DNA from: Micromonospora sp. WMMD980
Lineage (GTDB): Bacteria; Actinomycetota; Actinomycetes; Mycobacteriales; Micromonosporaceae
Length of the DNA stretch: 64,000 bases
Direction: 5' to 3'
Assembly: GCF_029626035.1 (NCBI RefSeq)
Contig: NZ_JARUBE010000003.1
Location: 1,984,001-2,048,000 of the forward strand
Shown here: one piece after another, positions 1-8,544 of the stretch
Layout: every line of letters starts with the position of its first letter
How positions within the stretch are numbered: the stretch's first letter is position 1
The notes under the pieces: model-generated
The model's database searches: none
What the model saw: the letters and a program-made list of their open reading frames with translations, nothing else
Told to the model about the DNA's origin: nothing
Made by a program: the position numbers and the translations under genes

Positions 1-421
1 GCATCCGCCGGCCCATCCGCCGCCGGGGCCCGTCGACGCAGGTCAGCACCGCGACCTGCTGGCCGGCGCGCACGGCGGCGACCATCTCGTCGAGCCGGGG
101 GAACGTGGCCCGGTCGAGGCGTTCGACGAAGACGTCGATGGTGCCGCCGCAGGTGAGCCCCACACCGGTGGCGGCCTCCTGACCGGCGCCGTAGCGCAGC
201 GCCCGGGCCAGTCCGGTCGCGCGTACCCGCTCGGCCTCGGCGTGCACGGCCGCCTCCACGCAGCCGCCCGAGACGCTGCCCAGAACCGTGCCGTCCGGCC
301 CGATGAGCATCGTGGCGCCGACCGGGCGCGGCGCGCTGCCCGCGGTGCCGGTGACGGTCGCGGCGGCCACCGGGTGGCCCGCCAGCCACCAGCGCAGCAG
401 GTCGGGCAGGTGCTCACGCAT
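1..421 (-). CDS. xdhC: XdhC-family molybdenum hydroxylase maturation factor (3' end outside window)
   Basis: The first 140 codons of an XdhC/CoxF-type protein read leftwards and run off the window. XdhC proteins bind molybdenum cofactor and insert it, sulfurated, into xanthine dehydrogenase-type enzymes. The N-terminal region has the expected layout: an early GSAPRPVGA segment, the SVSGGCVE motif with its conserved cysteine, and LTCGGTIDVF. The ATG at 421 overlaps the end of the MobA-like gene by a few bases, so the two are co-transcribed. A nearby GTG at 417 opens only a shadow frame. Three molybdenum-hydroxylase subunits are encoded elsewhere in this window, giving it an obvious client. Confidence 0.85.
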   Translation of the reverse strand, partial: MREHLPDLLRWWLAGHPVAAATVTGTAGSAPRPVGATMLIGPDGTVLGSVSGGCVEAAVHAEAERVRATGLARALRYGAGQEAATGVGLTCGGTIDVFVERLDRATFPRLDEMVAAVRAGQQVAVLTCVDGPRRRMGRRM

Positions 422-992
422 CGAGCAGCCCCGCCTGCCCGGGTCGGTCCACGTCGGCGCCGTCGGCGACGTCGGCGCAGGGCACCACCCGTAACCGGTC
501 GCGGTGCGCGCGCAGGTAGTCACGCGCGCCCCGGTCGCCGACCGCCGCCCGGGCGGCTCCCGCCCAGTGGTCGCGGCCGAGCAGCACCGGGTGCCCCTGG
601 GTGCCGTCGCGGTGGGCGGCCACGGCGAGCGAGCCGGCGGTGGCGTCCCGGGCCACCCGGCGTACCGCGGCGGGGGTCAGGCCGGGCATGTCGACCAGGG
701 TGACCACGGCCGCGACGGCGGGCGTGGTCAGCAGCGCGGCCAGCCCGGCGCGCAGCGAGGAGCCCATGCCGGTGGGCCACGCGTCGTTGCGGACCACCCG
801 GGGCAGCCGGGCCCGCGCCCGCACCTCGTCGGCGGCCGCGCCGAGCACCACCACGACCGGATCGCAGCCGGCGGACGTGAGGATTCCGGCGGCGTGCTCG
901 ACCAGCAGGCCACCCCGGTGGGTCAGGAGCGCCTTCGGCATGCCGTACCGGCGGCCGGCGCCGGCGGCGAGGAGCAGTCCAGCCGTGGCCAT
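414..992 (-). CDS. MobA/MocA-like molybdenum cofactor nucleotidyltransferase
   Basis: A 192-residue NTP-transferase of the MobA/MocA type. The signature is at the N terminus (LLLAAGAGRRYGMPKALL), followed by the metal-binding region VVTLVDMPGLT and a QGHPVLLGRDHW segment. Family members transfer CMP or GMP to molybdopterin cofactor, and CoxL/XDH-type enzymes need the cytosine form. The ATG at 992 is preferred over an upstream GTG at 1016, because a TACGCT hexamer lies exactly 6 nt upstream, as in other leaderless starts here, and because homology begins there. It is translationally coupled to the XdhC gene and probably serves the cluster's own molybdenum hydroxylase. Confidence 0.85.
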   Translation of the reverse strand: MATAGLLLAAGAGRRYGMPKALLTHRGGLLVEHAAGILTSAGCDPVVVVLGAAADEVRARARLPRVVRNDAWPTGMGSSLRAGLAALLTTPAVAAVVTLVDMPGLTPAAVRRVARDATAGSLAVAAHRDGTQGHPVLLGRDHWAGAARAAVGDRGARDYLRAHRDRLRVVPCADVADGADVDRPGQAGLLDA

Positions 993-1079
993 GGGTCGAG
1001 CGTAGGCGTACGCCACGAGATCCGGTATCCCTCGCTTGTTGGTTTCTCGCCTAGCATGTATCTCGTATTTGCTGTCGGG
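993..1079. promoter_or_regulatory. Divergent promoter region with AGATACGAG-type element
   Basis: The gap separates the maturation genes (-) from the acyl-CoA dehydrogenase/PlsX pair (+). The reverse complement of AAATACGAG lies at 1062-1070, overlapping GTATCT at 1058-1063. A leaderless -10 for the minus-strand gene is TACGCT (999-1004). For the plus strand a weaker TATTTG (1066-1071) sits 8 nt before the ATG at 1080. Confidence 0.5.
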
Positions 1080-2834
1080 ATGGCGGTGAGGTGCCGGGTG
1101 ACACCAGACGAAGCGCCCGCGTGGCGGCGGCTCTGCCCGCTGCCCCTGGACCGGTTGGCGCCGTTACCGGCCCTGACCGACCATCTCGACCGAGCCGGGA
1201 CCGGCCGGCGGCTGGCCGAGGCCGACGCGACCCGCACACCTCCCGACGACGTGCTGGCGGAGTTGCGCTCCCTCGGTGTCGCGGCGGTGTACGACCCGGC
1301 CACGGCCACCGCCGTGCACGTCAACGCGCTCAACGCCGCACTGGCGCGACACAGCGGCAGTCTGGCGATCACCCTCGGCGTCAACGCGCTGGCGTTGCTG
1401 CCGCTCTACATCGCCGGCACCCCGCCCCAGCGCGACCGGGCCGGCGCCGTGCTGCGGGCCGGTGGCTCGGCCGCCATGCTGCTCACCGAGTTGGAGCACG
1501 GCAGCAACCTCGCCCGCGTCGCGACCCGCGCGGTGCCCGACGCGGGCCGCTGGCGGCTGACCGGCGAGAAGCACCTCATCAACGGCGGCACCCGGCACGA
1601 CCTGCTGGTCACCCTGGCCCGGGTCGAGGGTGAGGACGGCCTCGGGTTGTTCCTCGCCGAACGGGACGACTCGGTCACCGCCCTGCCGGCCTGGCGCACG
1701 CTGCCCACGGCCGCCGCCGACATCTCCGGGGTACGCCTCGACGGCACGGTGGCGCAGCCGGTCGGCGTGCCCGGGGACGGCGCGGGCGTCCTGCGCCTGA
1801 CCCTCGCCCTGTCCCGGGGCGGCATCGGGTCGCTGGCCTCGGGTGTCACCAGCGGGGCGCTCGCCCAGGCGGTCGCGTACGCCCGCGAGCGGGACGTCTA
1901 CGGCGAGCCGATCGTCCACCTGGGCGCGATCGCGGAGCACCTGTTCCGGGTCGCCGCGCTCGACGTGCTGGTCGCGGCCGCCGCCGTCAAGGCCACCTTC
2001 CTGATCAACACGCTCGGACCGGCCGCCGCGCACGCCACCGCGGTGGCCAAGTACGCCTGCTGCCTGCTCGCCGAGGAGGCCGTCACCGAGGGTCGTGCCG
2101 TGCTGGGCTCCCGCGCGCTGGTCGAGGAGTTCGGCTATGCCGCCCGGGTACGGGACGTGCTGCTCTACGGGGTCTTCGACGGCACCAGCCACATCCTGCT
2201 CGACCAGTTGCAGTGGCGGCTGGAACGCTTCGCCGCCGGCCCGCCCCCGGGCGGGGACGGCTACCGCACGCTCGCCGAGGCGTACGCGGGCGTGCCGCAA
2301 CCGCTGGTCCACGTCGCCCGGTTGCGGGTGCGGCCGTTCGCGCCGAACCCGGCGGCACGCGCCGCGACGCTGGCGGCGGCCACCGGCCGGCCTGCGGTGG
2401 CCGCGCTGGCGACGCTGCTGCGGCGCCTGTTCGACCTGGTGGGCCACGCCCGGCGCGGCGGACGCTGGGCCGCCGACCAGGCCTGGCGGTTCGCCGGGGC
2501 CGCGGTCCTCGCGGAGGCGGAGACGCTGCTGGCCGCCGTCGAGCTGGTCGATCCGTACGGCCGGGGCACGGCCGGCCTGCCCGGCCGCGCCGGGGAGGTC
2601 GACGAGGCCGCGCTCGGCTACGCGCTCGGCTGGCGGGGCGCGGTCCTCGCCGCCCGGGTCGACGAGCTCGCCGCCGACCTGGCGGCCGACGATCCACCCG
2701 GGCCCGGTGCGGTGGAGCGGACCGACGACCTGCTCGCGGCGTTCGCGGGTGAACGAGCCCCGGCGCGCGCGGCGCTGCGGCGCTGGCTGACCTCGACGCC
2801 GGCCGACCCGTCGGCTGCGGGGGCGTCCCGGTGA
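1080..2834 (+). CDS. Acyl-CoA dehydrogenase-like flavoenzyme with C-terminal extension
   Basis: A 584-residue protein. Its first ~390 residues resemble acyl-CoA dehydrogenases: an LLTELEHGSNL flavin/substrate segment, a GEKHLINGG strand, and a terminal DGTSHILLDQL helix. Where typical family members carry the catalytic Glu in an EGT context, this one has Asp (FDGT). The last ~190 residues are alanine-rich helices beyond the usual ~385-residue length, as in some long FadE proteins. The start is uncertain: ATG 1080 is preferred, with ATG 1056 and GTG 1098 possible. It overlaps the PlsX gene by 4 bp, so both act together, perhaps on an ACP- or CoA-bound acyl chain. Its substrate cannot be read from sequence. 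Confidence 0.75.
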   Translation: MAVRCRVTPDEAPAWRRLCPLPLDRLAPLPALTDHLDRAGTGRRLAEADATRTPPDDVLAELRSLGVAAVYDPATATAVHVNALNAALARHSGSLAITLGVNALALLPLYIAGTPPQRDRAGAVLRAGGSAAMLLTELEHGSNLARVATRAVPDAGRWRLTGEKHLINGGTRHDLLVTLARVEGEDGLGLFLAERDDSVTALPAWRTLPTAAADISGVRLDGTVAQPVGVPGDGAGVLRLTLALSRGGIGSLASGVTSGALAQAVAYARERDVYGEPIVHLGAIAEHLFRVAALDVLVAAAAVKATFLINTLGPAAAHATAVAKYACCLLAEEAVTEGRAVLGSRALVEEFGYAARVRDVLLYGVFDGTSHILLDQLQWRLERFAAGPPPGGDGYRTLAEAYAGVPQPLVHVARLRVRPFAPNPAARAATLAAATGRPAVAALATLLRRLFDLVGHARRGGRWAADQAWRFAGAAVLAEAETLLAAVELVDPYGRGTAGLPGRAGEVDEAALGYALGWRGAVLAARVDELAADLAADDPPGPGAVERTDDLLAAFAGERAPARAALRRWLTSTPADPSAAGASR

Positions 2835-3865
2835 GCGGCCGCCGGCCGCGGGTGGCCGTCGACGTGGCCGGCGCGGATCTCGGGCCGCAACCGGTGGTCG
2901 CCGGCGCGCTCGCCGCCGCGGCGAACGCGGACGTGGTCCTGGTCGGCCCGCGCGAACGCATCCGGCCGCTGTTGCCCGACGGTGCGCCCCCACCGGGGGT
3001 ACGGCTGCTCGACGCCCCGGACGTGGTGGGCATGGCCGACGACCCGGTGGCCGCCACGTACGCCAAGCGGCGCTCGTCGCTGCTGCTCGCCGCCGCGGAG
3101 GTGGCGGCCGGGCGGGTCGACGCGATGGTGACTCCGGGCAACACCGGCGCCGCGGTGCTGGCGGCGGCGGCCCGGCTGGGTCGGGTGCCGGGGGTGACCA
3201 ACCCGGCGCTGGCGACGGTCCTGCCGGTGCCGGACGCCGGCCCGACCGTGCTGCTCGACATCGGCGCGACCGCCACCGCGCAGCCGGAGTGGCTCGTCGA
3301 GTTCGCCGTGCTCGGCGCCGAGTACGCCCGCTGCCGCCTCGGCGTCGACCGGCCCCGGATCGGGCTGCTGTCCAACGGCCACGAGTCGGTCAAGGGCGGC
3401 CCGGTGCGCCGCGACGCGCATCTGCTGCTGGCCGCGATGCCCGGCTACGTGGGCCAGATCGAGGCGTACGACGTGCTGGGTGGCCGGGTGGACGTGGCGG
3501 TGACCGACGGGTTCACCGGCGACGTGGCGTTGAAGATGTACGAGCGCACGCTGGACGCCACGGTGGGGCTGGCGCTGGCGGCGGTGCGGGCGTTCTCGCC
3601 GATCGGCGCGTTGGCGCGCGACCGGGAACGGCTGGTGACCGCGACGGTGCGCCGCGGGCTGGCGGCCGAGGCCGGCGGCGCGTTGCTCGGGGTACGCGGC
3701 GTGTGTGTGGTCTGCCACGGCGCGGCCGGCGCGGCCGACGTGGCGGCCGGCGTGGGCATCGCGGTCGAGTGCGTGCGGTCCGGGGTGGTGGCGCGCACCG
3801 GCGCGGCGTTCGCCGCCTCGTCGCGCCGCCGGCGTGGGGCGCGACGGGTCGCCGTCGACGGATGA
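2831..3865 (+). CDS. plsX: PlsX-family acyl-ACP:phosphate acyltransferase
   Basis: A 344-residue homologue of PlsX, which makes acyl-phosphate from acyl-ACP for phospholipid synthesis. Family signatures are the early VAVDVAGADLGP segment, VTPGNTGAAV, LLSNGHESVKGG and VTDGFTGDVALKMYE. The GTG start overlaps the stop of the preceding gene (GTGA). Housekeeping plsX normally lies beside fabH, acpP or rpmF. Here it is paired with an acyl-CoA dehydrogenase-like gene inside a biosynthetic cluster, so a dedicated role in releasing or supplying an acyl group is likely (inference). The C terminus is arginine-rich. Confidence 0.85.
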   Translation: MSGRRPRVAVDVAGADLGPQPVVAGALAAAANADVVLVGPRERIRPLLPDGAPPPGVRLLDAPDVVGMADDPVAATYAKRRSSLLLAAAEVAAGRVDAMVTPGNTGAAVLAAAARLGRVPGVTNPALATVLPVPDAGPTVLLDIGATATAQPEWLVEFAVLGAEYARCRLGVDRPRIGLLSNGHESVKGGPVRRDAHLLLAAMPGYVGQIEAYDVLGGRVDVAVTDGFTGDVALKMYERTLDATVGLALAAVRAFSPIGALARDRERLVTATVRRGLAAEAGGALLGVRGVCVVCHGAAGAADVAAGVGIAVECVRSGVVARTGAAFAASSRRRRGARRVAVDG

Positions 3866-3876
3866 CCGAACCCTTT

Positions 3877-3913
3877 CTTGTATCTAGTTTCCACATACGA
3901 GCGTTGATATGGT
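3877..3913 (+). promoter_or_regulatory. Promoter/operator of the ABC exporter operon
   Basis: An AT-rich island with two opposed copies of the cluster element: CTTGTATCT (3877-3885) and ACATACGAG (3893-3901). A candidate -10 TATGGT lies at 3908-3913. Unlike most starts in the cluster, this one leaves a leader of about 25-30 nt with a purine-rich ribosome-binding region (GGTGAGGGTGG) before the ATG at 3944. Confidence 0.5.
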
Positions 3914-3943
3914 GCCGGGGACTCCTGGGGTGAGGGTGGTGCG

Positions 3944-4900
3944 ATGTCAGAGCAGATGATCCAGGTCCACGAGCTGCGCCGGTCGTTCGGCGCGACGACG
4001 GCTGTCGACGGGGTCGGATTCGAGGTGGGCGCCGGGGAGGTGGTCGGCCTGCTCGGCCCGAACGGCGCCGGCAAGACCACCACTATCCACTGTCTCACCA
4101 CACTGCTCAGGCCGGATTCGGGCAGTGCCCGGGTCGCCGGGTTCGACGTGGTCGAGCAGGCCGCGCAGGTGCGCCGCAGCGTCGCCGTCACCGGGCAGTT
4201 CGCGGCGCTCGACGAGATGCTCACCGGCCGGGAGAACCTGGTGCTGTTCGGCCGCCTGCTCGGGCTCGACCGGCGGGCCGCCGCCGCCCGCGCCGACGAG
4301 CTGGTCGAGCGCTTCGACCTGGGGGAGGTGGCCGGCAAGCCGATCCGCACCTACTCCGGCGGCCTGCGCCGCCGCGCCGACCTGGCCGCGAGCCTGGTGG
4401 TCGACCGGCCGGTGCTGTTCCTCGACGAGCCGACCACCGGGCTGGACCCGCGCAGCCGGCGGGCGTTGTGGGAGATGGTCCGGCACCTGCGCGCCGACGG
4501 CACCACGGTGCTGTTGACCACGCAGTACCTGGAGGAGGCGGACCAACTGGCCGACCGGGTGCTGCTGATCGACCACGGGCGGGTCGTCGCCGAGGGCACC
4601 CCGGACGAGCTGAAGGGCCGCCTCGGCGGCACGGTCTGCGAGGTGCGGGTCGAGGATCCGCGGGCCCGGGAGACCGCCGCCGCGCGGCTGCGGGAGGCGT
4701 TCCCGGAGCTGACCGAGGCCGACGACGTGCTGCGCGTCGCCGCGGGCGCGGGCACGCTGACCGAGGTGGTGCGCCGGCTGGAGTCCGCCGGCGTCGAGGC
4801 CGACGACGTCACGGTCCGCCGGCCCACCCTGGACGAGGTGTTCCTGTCGCTCACCGGCTCGGCCGCCGGGGTGCCCGACGTGGCGGGAGCCGGGCGGTGA
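3944..4900 (+). CDS. DrrA-like ABC transporter ATP-binding protein
   Basis: A 318-residue ABC-2 type exporter ATPase of the daunorubicin-resistance (DrrA) family. Visible motifs are Walker A GPNGAGKT (residues 38-45), the YSGGLRRR signature, and Walker B LFLDEPTTGLDP. The C-terminal tail is typical of DrrA. It is followed by two permease genes, each overlapping its predecessor by 4 bp, so the three form one exporter. The likely role is export of, and self-resistance to, the cluster product. The upstream region carries the shared AGATACGAG-type element, placing transport under the same control as biosynthesis. Confidence 0.92.
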   Translation: MSEQMIQVHELRRSFGATTAVDGVGFEVGAGEVVGLLGPNGAGKTTTIHCLTTLLRPDSGSARVAGFDVVEQAAQVRRSVAVTGQFAALDEMLTGRENLVLFGRLLGLDRRAAAARADELVERFDLGEVAGKPIRTYSGGLRRRADLAASLVVDRPVLFLDEPTTGLDPRSRRALWEMVRHLRADGTTVLLTTQYLEEADQLADRVLLIDHGRVVAEGTPDELKGRLGGTVCEVRVEDPRARETAAARLREAFPELTEADDVLRVAAGAGTLTEVVRRLESAGVEADDVTVRRPTLDEVFLSLTGSAAGVPDVAGAGR

Positions 4901-5670
4901 CCGTCGCGAGCCCGCCGGCCGCCGGCCCGGCGCGGCAGTTCGCCGTGCTGGCCGGGCGCAACCTGCGGCAGGCGCGGGCCGGCCGGTCGATCGGGTTGAC
5001 GGTGGTCTTCCCGCTGACGTTCTTCGCCGGCTTCATGGTGGTGTTCCACCGGCTGATGTCCGACTACGGGATCGCCTACGAGCAGTTCCTGCCACCGGCG
5101 ATCGTCGTGCAGACCACCGCCCTGGTCGCCATGTCGGCGTGCTACATGGTCGCCGGTGACGCCCGCAGCGGGTTGATCGCCCGCTACCGCACGCTGCCGA
5201 TGGGCGCGGCCGTGGTGCCCGCCGCCCGGCTGGTGGTCGACGCGGCGCGGGCCGCCGTCGCGGTGGCGGTGATCCTGGTCGCCGCCGTCGCGGTCGGTTT
5301 CCGGTTCACCGCGGGCGCGGCCGGCGCGGTGGGCTTCGTGCTGCTGGCGGTCGGTTTCGCGGTCGTGCTGGCGGCCGGGTGCGCCGCGCTGGGCCTGGGA
5401 GCTCGTGACCCGGAGCAGGTCTACTCGGCGCTCACCCTGCCGTATCTGGTGCTGACCACCGTCTCCACCGCCTTCGTGCCGGTCGACGCGTTCCCGGGCT
5501 GGTTGCAGCCGCTGGTCCGGGTGTCGCCGTTCTCCGCCCAGGTCGACGCGTTGCGGGCGCTGTCCACCGAGGGCGCCGACCAGCGGGTGTGGCCGGCGCT
5601 GGCCTGGTTGCTGGCGCTGGGCCTGCTGTTCGGCCTCGCCGCCGCCCGTTCGTTCCGGAGGACCCGATGA
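4897..5670 (+). CDS. ABC-2 type permease (DrrB-like), subunit 1
   Basis: A 257-residue integral membrane protein with about six hydrophobic segments, including one near residues 30-50 and several in the alanine/valine-rich second half. The family pattern of a late FVPVDAFPGWLQPLVRVSPFS segment is present. GTG at 4897 overlaps the ATPase stop (GTGA). It should form the translocation pore with the next protein and be driven by the DrrA-like ATPase. Two distinct permeases, instead of one homodimerising DrrB, imply a heterodimeric channel. Confidence 0.88.
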   Translation: MTVASPPAAGPARQFAVLAGRNLRQARAGRSIGLTVVFPLTFFAGFMVVFHRLMSDYGIAYEQFLPPAIVVQTTALVAMSACYMVAGDARSGLIARYRTLPMGAAVVPAARLVVDAARAAVAVAVILVAAVAVGFRFTAGAAGAVGFVLLAVGFAVVLAAGCAALGLGARDPEQVYSALTLPYLVLTTVSTAFVPVDAFPGWLQPLVRVSPFSAQVDALRALSTEGADQRVWPALAWLLALGLLFGLAAARSFRRTR

Positions 5671-6431
5671 GCACTGTCACCCAGGCGTCGTTGTTCGCCG
5701 GGCGCAACCTGCGCCGGTTCTTCCGCGCCCCGCCGGCGCTGATCTATTCGTTCGCGTTCCCGGTGCTGCTCCTGCTCACCCAGTACGCGGTCTTCGGGCG
5801 CATCGTCGGCGACGGCGACCGCCAGCACTACCTGGAGCGGCTCGCGCCGCTTGTGGTGCTCTCGACCGCCGCGTTCGGCTCGCCGTCGAGCGCGGTGGGC
5901 TTCCTGCGCGACCTCAAGGGCGGGCTGGTCGACCGGCTGCGGGCGATGCCGGTGCGGCCGGGGGCGCTGCTGGTCGGCCGGCTCACCGGTGACGTGCTGC
6001 GCATCGTGCTCATCGGCGTGCTCACCACCGCGGTGGCGATGCTTCTCGGGTTCCGGTTCCGGCAGGGCGCCGCGGCCGTGGTGGGCTTCTTCGCGGTGGT
6101 CGCGCTGTTCGGGGCGATGTGGGCGGCGATCGCGCTGTGGCGTGGCTCGGGGCCGGGCGACGAGGAGTCGTTGCCGCCGTCGCTGACCGGCCCGGCGACG
6201 CTGCTGTTCATCTTCTCCTCGGGGTTCGTGCCGGTGTCGGCGTTCCCGTCGGTGGTGCAGCCGCTGGTGCGGGCCAACCCGTTCTCGGTGGCCACCGAGG
6301 CGCTGGTCGGGCTCTCCTCCGGCGGGCCGGTCCTGGCGCCGGTGCTGCAGACGCTCGCCTGGGTGCTCGGGTTGGGCGGGGTCTGCCTGCTGGTGGCGGT
6401 ACGCCGGTTCGCCCGCCGCACCGCCCCCTGA
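5667..6431 (+). CDS. ABC-2 type permease (DrrB-like), subunit 2
   Basis: A 254-residue membrane protein related to the preceding permease: both start with a short cytosolic stretch containing FAGRNLR and carry the late SGFVPVSAFPSVVQPLVRANPFS motif. ATG 5667 overlaps the upstream stop (ATGA). With its paralogue it completes the exporter. It ends 12 bp before the convergent thioesterase gene, with no clear hairpin between them. Confidence 0.88.
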   Translation: MSTVTQASLFAGRNLRRFFRAPPALIYSFAFPVLLLLTQYAVFGRIVGDGDRQHYLERLAPLVVLSTAAFGSPSSAVGFLRDLKGGLVDRLRAMPVRPGALLVGRLTGDVLRIVLIGVLTTAVAMLLGFRFRQGAAAVVGFFAVVALFGAMWAAIALWRGSGPGDEESLPPSLTGPATLLFIFSSGFVPVSAFPSVVQPLVRANPFSVATEALVGLSSGGPVLAPVLQTLAWVLGLGGVCLLVAVRRFARRTAP

Positions 6432-6443
6432 CCGCGCCCCGGG

Positions 6444-7283
6444 TCAGGCCGGGCTGGCCATCCGGTAGAGCATCTGCTGGCCGCCGGTGGCCAGCAGATG
6501 CCCACGGTCGGACCACACCCGGGCCCGCGCGCCCAGCGTGCCGCCGTTGGCCGAGGCGGCCTCGCCCTCGACCAGCAGCCACTCGCCGGTGTCGCCGCCG
6601 GCTTGGAAACCCACGTAGAGATCCATGCTCGGGGCCATGAAGGTGGTCCGCTCGAACGCCTGCACGATCGCCGGGAACTGCACCACGTCGACGGCGAACA
6701 CCAGCCGGGCGGCCGCCAGCCAGGCGTCGGCCTCGGCCGGCAGCGGCTCGTGCAGCCGCAGCCAGCCCCGCACCGTCGGCACGCCGTCGCGCTGCGGCGA
6801 CCAGCCGCCGGCCGGCCAGCCGGACAGCCGTACCTCGTAGCAGCGTTCCCAGATCGGCAGCACCGGCAGTCCGTCGCGGCGCATCAGGTCGACGAGCGCC
6901 GGCAGCTCGTCGGGCCCGGGCAGCTCGGGCGCCGGCATCCAGCGGCGCTCCGGGCCGACCAGGCCGCCCGCGACGGTCCACACGTGCGCGGCGAGCACCG
7001 TCCGGTTGCGCTGGCGCAGCGTGACGTGGAACGCGGCGGCGCGGCGGGTGCCGTGCGCCCGCTCCACCGTCAGCTCGGCCTCCCCGTAGCGGGCCGGGGC
7101 GAGGAACTGGCAGCTCAGGCTCACCGGGAGCAGCCCGCCCGCGGCGTCGCCCGCGGCCCGCAGGGCGACCGCCGCCAGGTAGCCGCCGTTGGGTCCCCAC
7201 ACCGACCAGTCCTCGGCGAGGTGGGCCCGGTAGCGACCCGGCCCGGTCCGCTCGACCGCGGCGTCGTCCGCGAGACTGGCCAT
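6444..7283 (-). CDS. Acyl-CoA thioesterase-like double hot-dog protein
   Basis: A 279-residue protein resembling TesB-like acyl-CoA thioesterases of actinomycetes. The first hot-dog is marked by VWGPNGGYLAAVALRAA and the CQFLAPARYGEAEL strand. The second half holds the FMAPSMDLYVGF and RARVWSDRGHLLATGGQQMLYR strands typical of the family. The ATG at 7283 has a good ribosome-binding site (GGAGG, 5 nt spacing) and was chosen over a longer frame reading through the promoter gap. It probably hydrolyses an acyl-CoA or acyl-carrier intermediate; the substrate is unknown. It is divergent from the acyl-CoA dehydrogenase pair and shares its promoter region. Confidence 0.75.
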   Translation of the reverse strand: MASLADDAAVERTGPGRYRAHLAEDWSVWGPNGGYLAAVALRAAGDAAGGLLPVSLSCQFLAPARYGEAELTVERAHGTRRAAAFHVTLRQRNRTVLAAHVWTVAGGLVGPERRWMPAPELPGPDELPALVDLMRRDGLPVLPIWERCYEVRLSGWPAGGWSPQRDGVPTVRGWLRLHEPLPAEADAWLAAARLVFAVDVVQFPAIVQAFERTTFMAPSMDLYVGFQAGGDTGEWLLVEGEAASANGGTLGARARVWSDRGHLLATGGQQMLYRMASPA

Positions 7284-7361
7284 CCGGACCTCCCCCTCCA
7301 CGCACCATCCGTCGACCCAAGATACTGCACAGAAAAGCCAGATACGAGTACGATGCGGCGC
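7284..7361. promoter_or_regulatory. Divergent promoter with exact AGATACGAG element
   Basis: AGATACGAG lies at 7340-7348, directly abutting TACGAT (7349-7354), which sits 7 nt before the ATG at 7362 and looks like a leaderless -10. On the minus strand TCGTAT is followed after 17 nt by TATCTT, a plausible -35/-10 pair for the thioesterase gene. The element would therefore overlap the minus-strand -35 and adjoin the plus-strand -10. A second partial copy, AAGATAC, is at 7319-7325. Confidence 0.6.
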
Positions 7362-8519
7362 ATGGATCTGCGTGACAGCGCCGAGGAGGCCACGTTCCGG
7401 GCCGGGCTGCGCGACTGGCTGGCCCGGTCGGTGCCGGTGACCGCCGGGGCGGACGGCGCGCCGGCGCGGGGGCGGTGGGACGACGTGGCCGCCGTCCGGT
7501 CCTTCAGCGCCGCGCTGCACGAGGCCGGCTACGCCGGGCTGACCTGGCCGGTGGAGTACGGCGGACGCGGGTTGTCCCCGGCGCACCAGGCGATCTACCT
7601 GGAGGAGAGCGCCCGCGCCGAGGCCGGTGAGCACATCGGCGTGATCGGCCTGGGCATGGTCGGCCCCACCGTCATCGCCTGCGGGTCACCCGCGCAACGG
7701 GCCTGGTACCTGCCCCGGATCCTCACCGGCGAGGTCATCTTCTGCCAGGGCTTCTCCGAACCCGAGGCGGGCAGCGACCTGTCCGCCGTGCGGACGCTGG
7801 CCCGACGCGACGGCGACGACCTGGTGGTGACCGGGCAGAAGGTGTGGTCCTCCTACGCCCACCTGGCCGACCACTGCCTGCTGCTCGCCCGCACCGATCC
7901 GGACGCCACCCGCCACCGCGGCCTGTCGTGCCTGCTGGTCGACCTGCGCACGCCTGGGGTGACGGTGCGTCCGATCCGCCAGATGACGGGCGAGGCCGAG
8001 TTCGCCGAGATCGAGCTCGACGAGGCGCGGGTGCCGCTCGACGCGGTGGTCGGCGACGTCGGTGACGGCTGGCGGGTGGCGATGACCACGCTGGCCCACG
8101 AACGCGGCACCTTCGGCTTCACGCTCACCGCCCGGCTGGAGGTGGCGTTCCGCCGGCTGGTCGCGACCGCCCGGGCCCGGGGTCGCGACACCGACCCGCT
8201 GGTCCGCGACCAGATCGCCGCCCGCTACGTCGAGCTGGAGGGGCTGCGCTGGACCAACCGGCGCGCCCTGGCCGAGCTGCGGCGCACCGGCACGCCGGGC
8301 CCGGAGACGTCGGTGGTCAAGCTGCGCTGGTCGCGGGCCCACCAGCGGCTGACGGCGCTGGCGGTGCAGCTCACCGCCGGTGGTCGACCGGACGGGTGGG
8401 ACCGCTACTGGCGGCGCGAGCTGCTGCGCAGCCGCGCCAACACCATCGAGGGCGGCACCTCCGAGGTGCTGCGCAACGTGATCGCCGAGCGGGTGCTCGG
8501 CCTGCCCAGGTCGTACTGA
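7362..8519 (+). CDS. Acyl-CoA dehydrogenase, catalytic-type subunit
   Basis: A 385-residue acyl-CoA dehydrogenase of usual length. It has a GFSEPEAGSDLSAVRT segment, GQKVWSSYAHLADH, and a terminal RANTIEGGTSEVLRN helix carrying the expected catalytic Glu position (IEGGTSE). The next gene encodes a second, divergent subunit after a 25-bp gap with an AGGAGA ribosome site. Such tandem pairs form alpha2beta2 dehydrogenases in actinobacteria, for example in steroid side-chain oxidation. It would introduce a double bond alpha,beta to a thioester. It is transcribed from a probable leaderless promoter. Confidence 0.88.
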   Translation: MDLRDSAEEATFRAGLRDWLARSVPVTAGADGAPARGRWDDVAAVRSFSAALHEAGYAGLTWPVEYGGRGLSPAHQAIYLEESARAEAGEHIGVIGLGMVGPTVIACGSPAQRAWYLPRILTGEVIFCQGFSEPEAGSDLSAVRTLARRDGDDLVVTGQKVWSSYAHLADHCLLLARTDPDATRHRGLSCLLVDLRTPGVTVRPIRQMTGEAEFAEIELDEARVPLDAVVGDVGDGWRVAMTTLAHERGTFGFTLTARLEVAFRRLVATARARGRDTDPLVRDQIAARYVELEGLRWTNRRALAELRRTGTPGPETSVVKLRWSRAHQRLTALAVQLTAGGRPDGWDRYWRRELLRSRANTIEGGTSEVLRNVIAERVLGLPRSY

Positions 8520-8544
8520 CCCGCCGTCCCGAGGAGACAGCACC

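Noticed and set aside
504..1079. N-terminal extension of the acyl-CoA dehydrogenase-like frame
   Set aside because: It reads through the antisense of the MobA-like gene and through the divergent promoter, with no family similarity before residue 1080.
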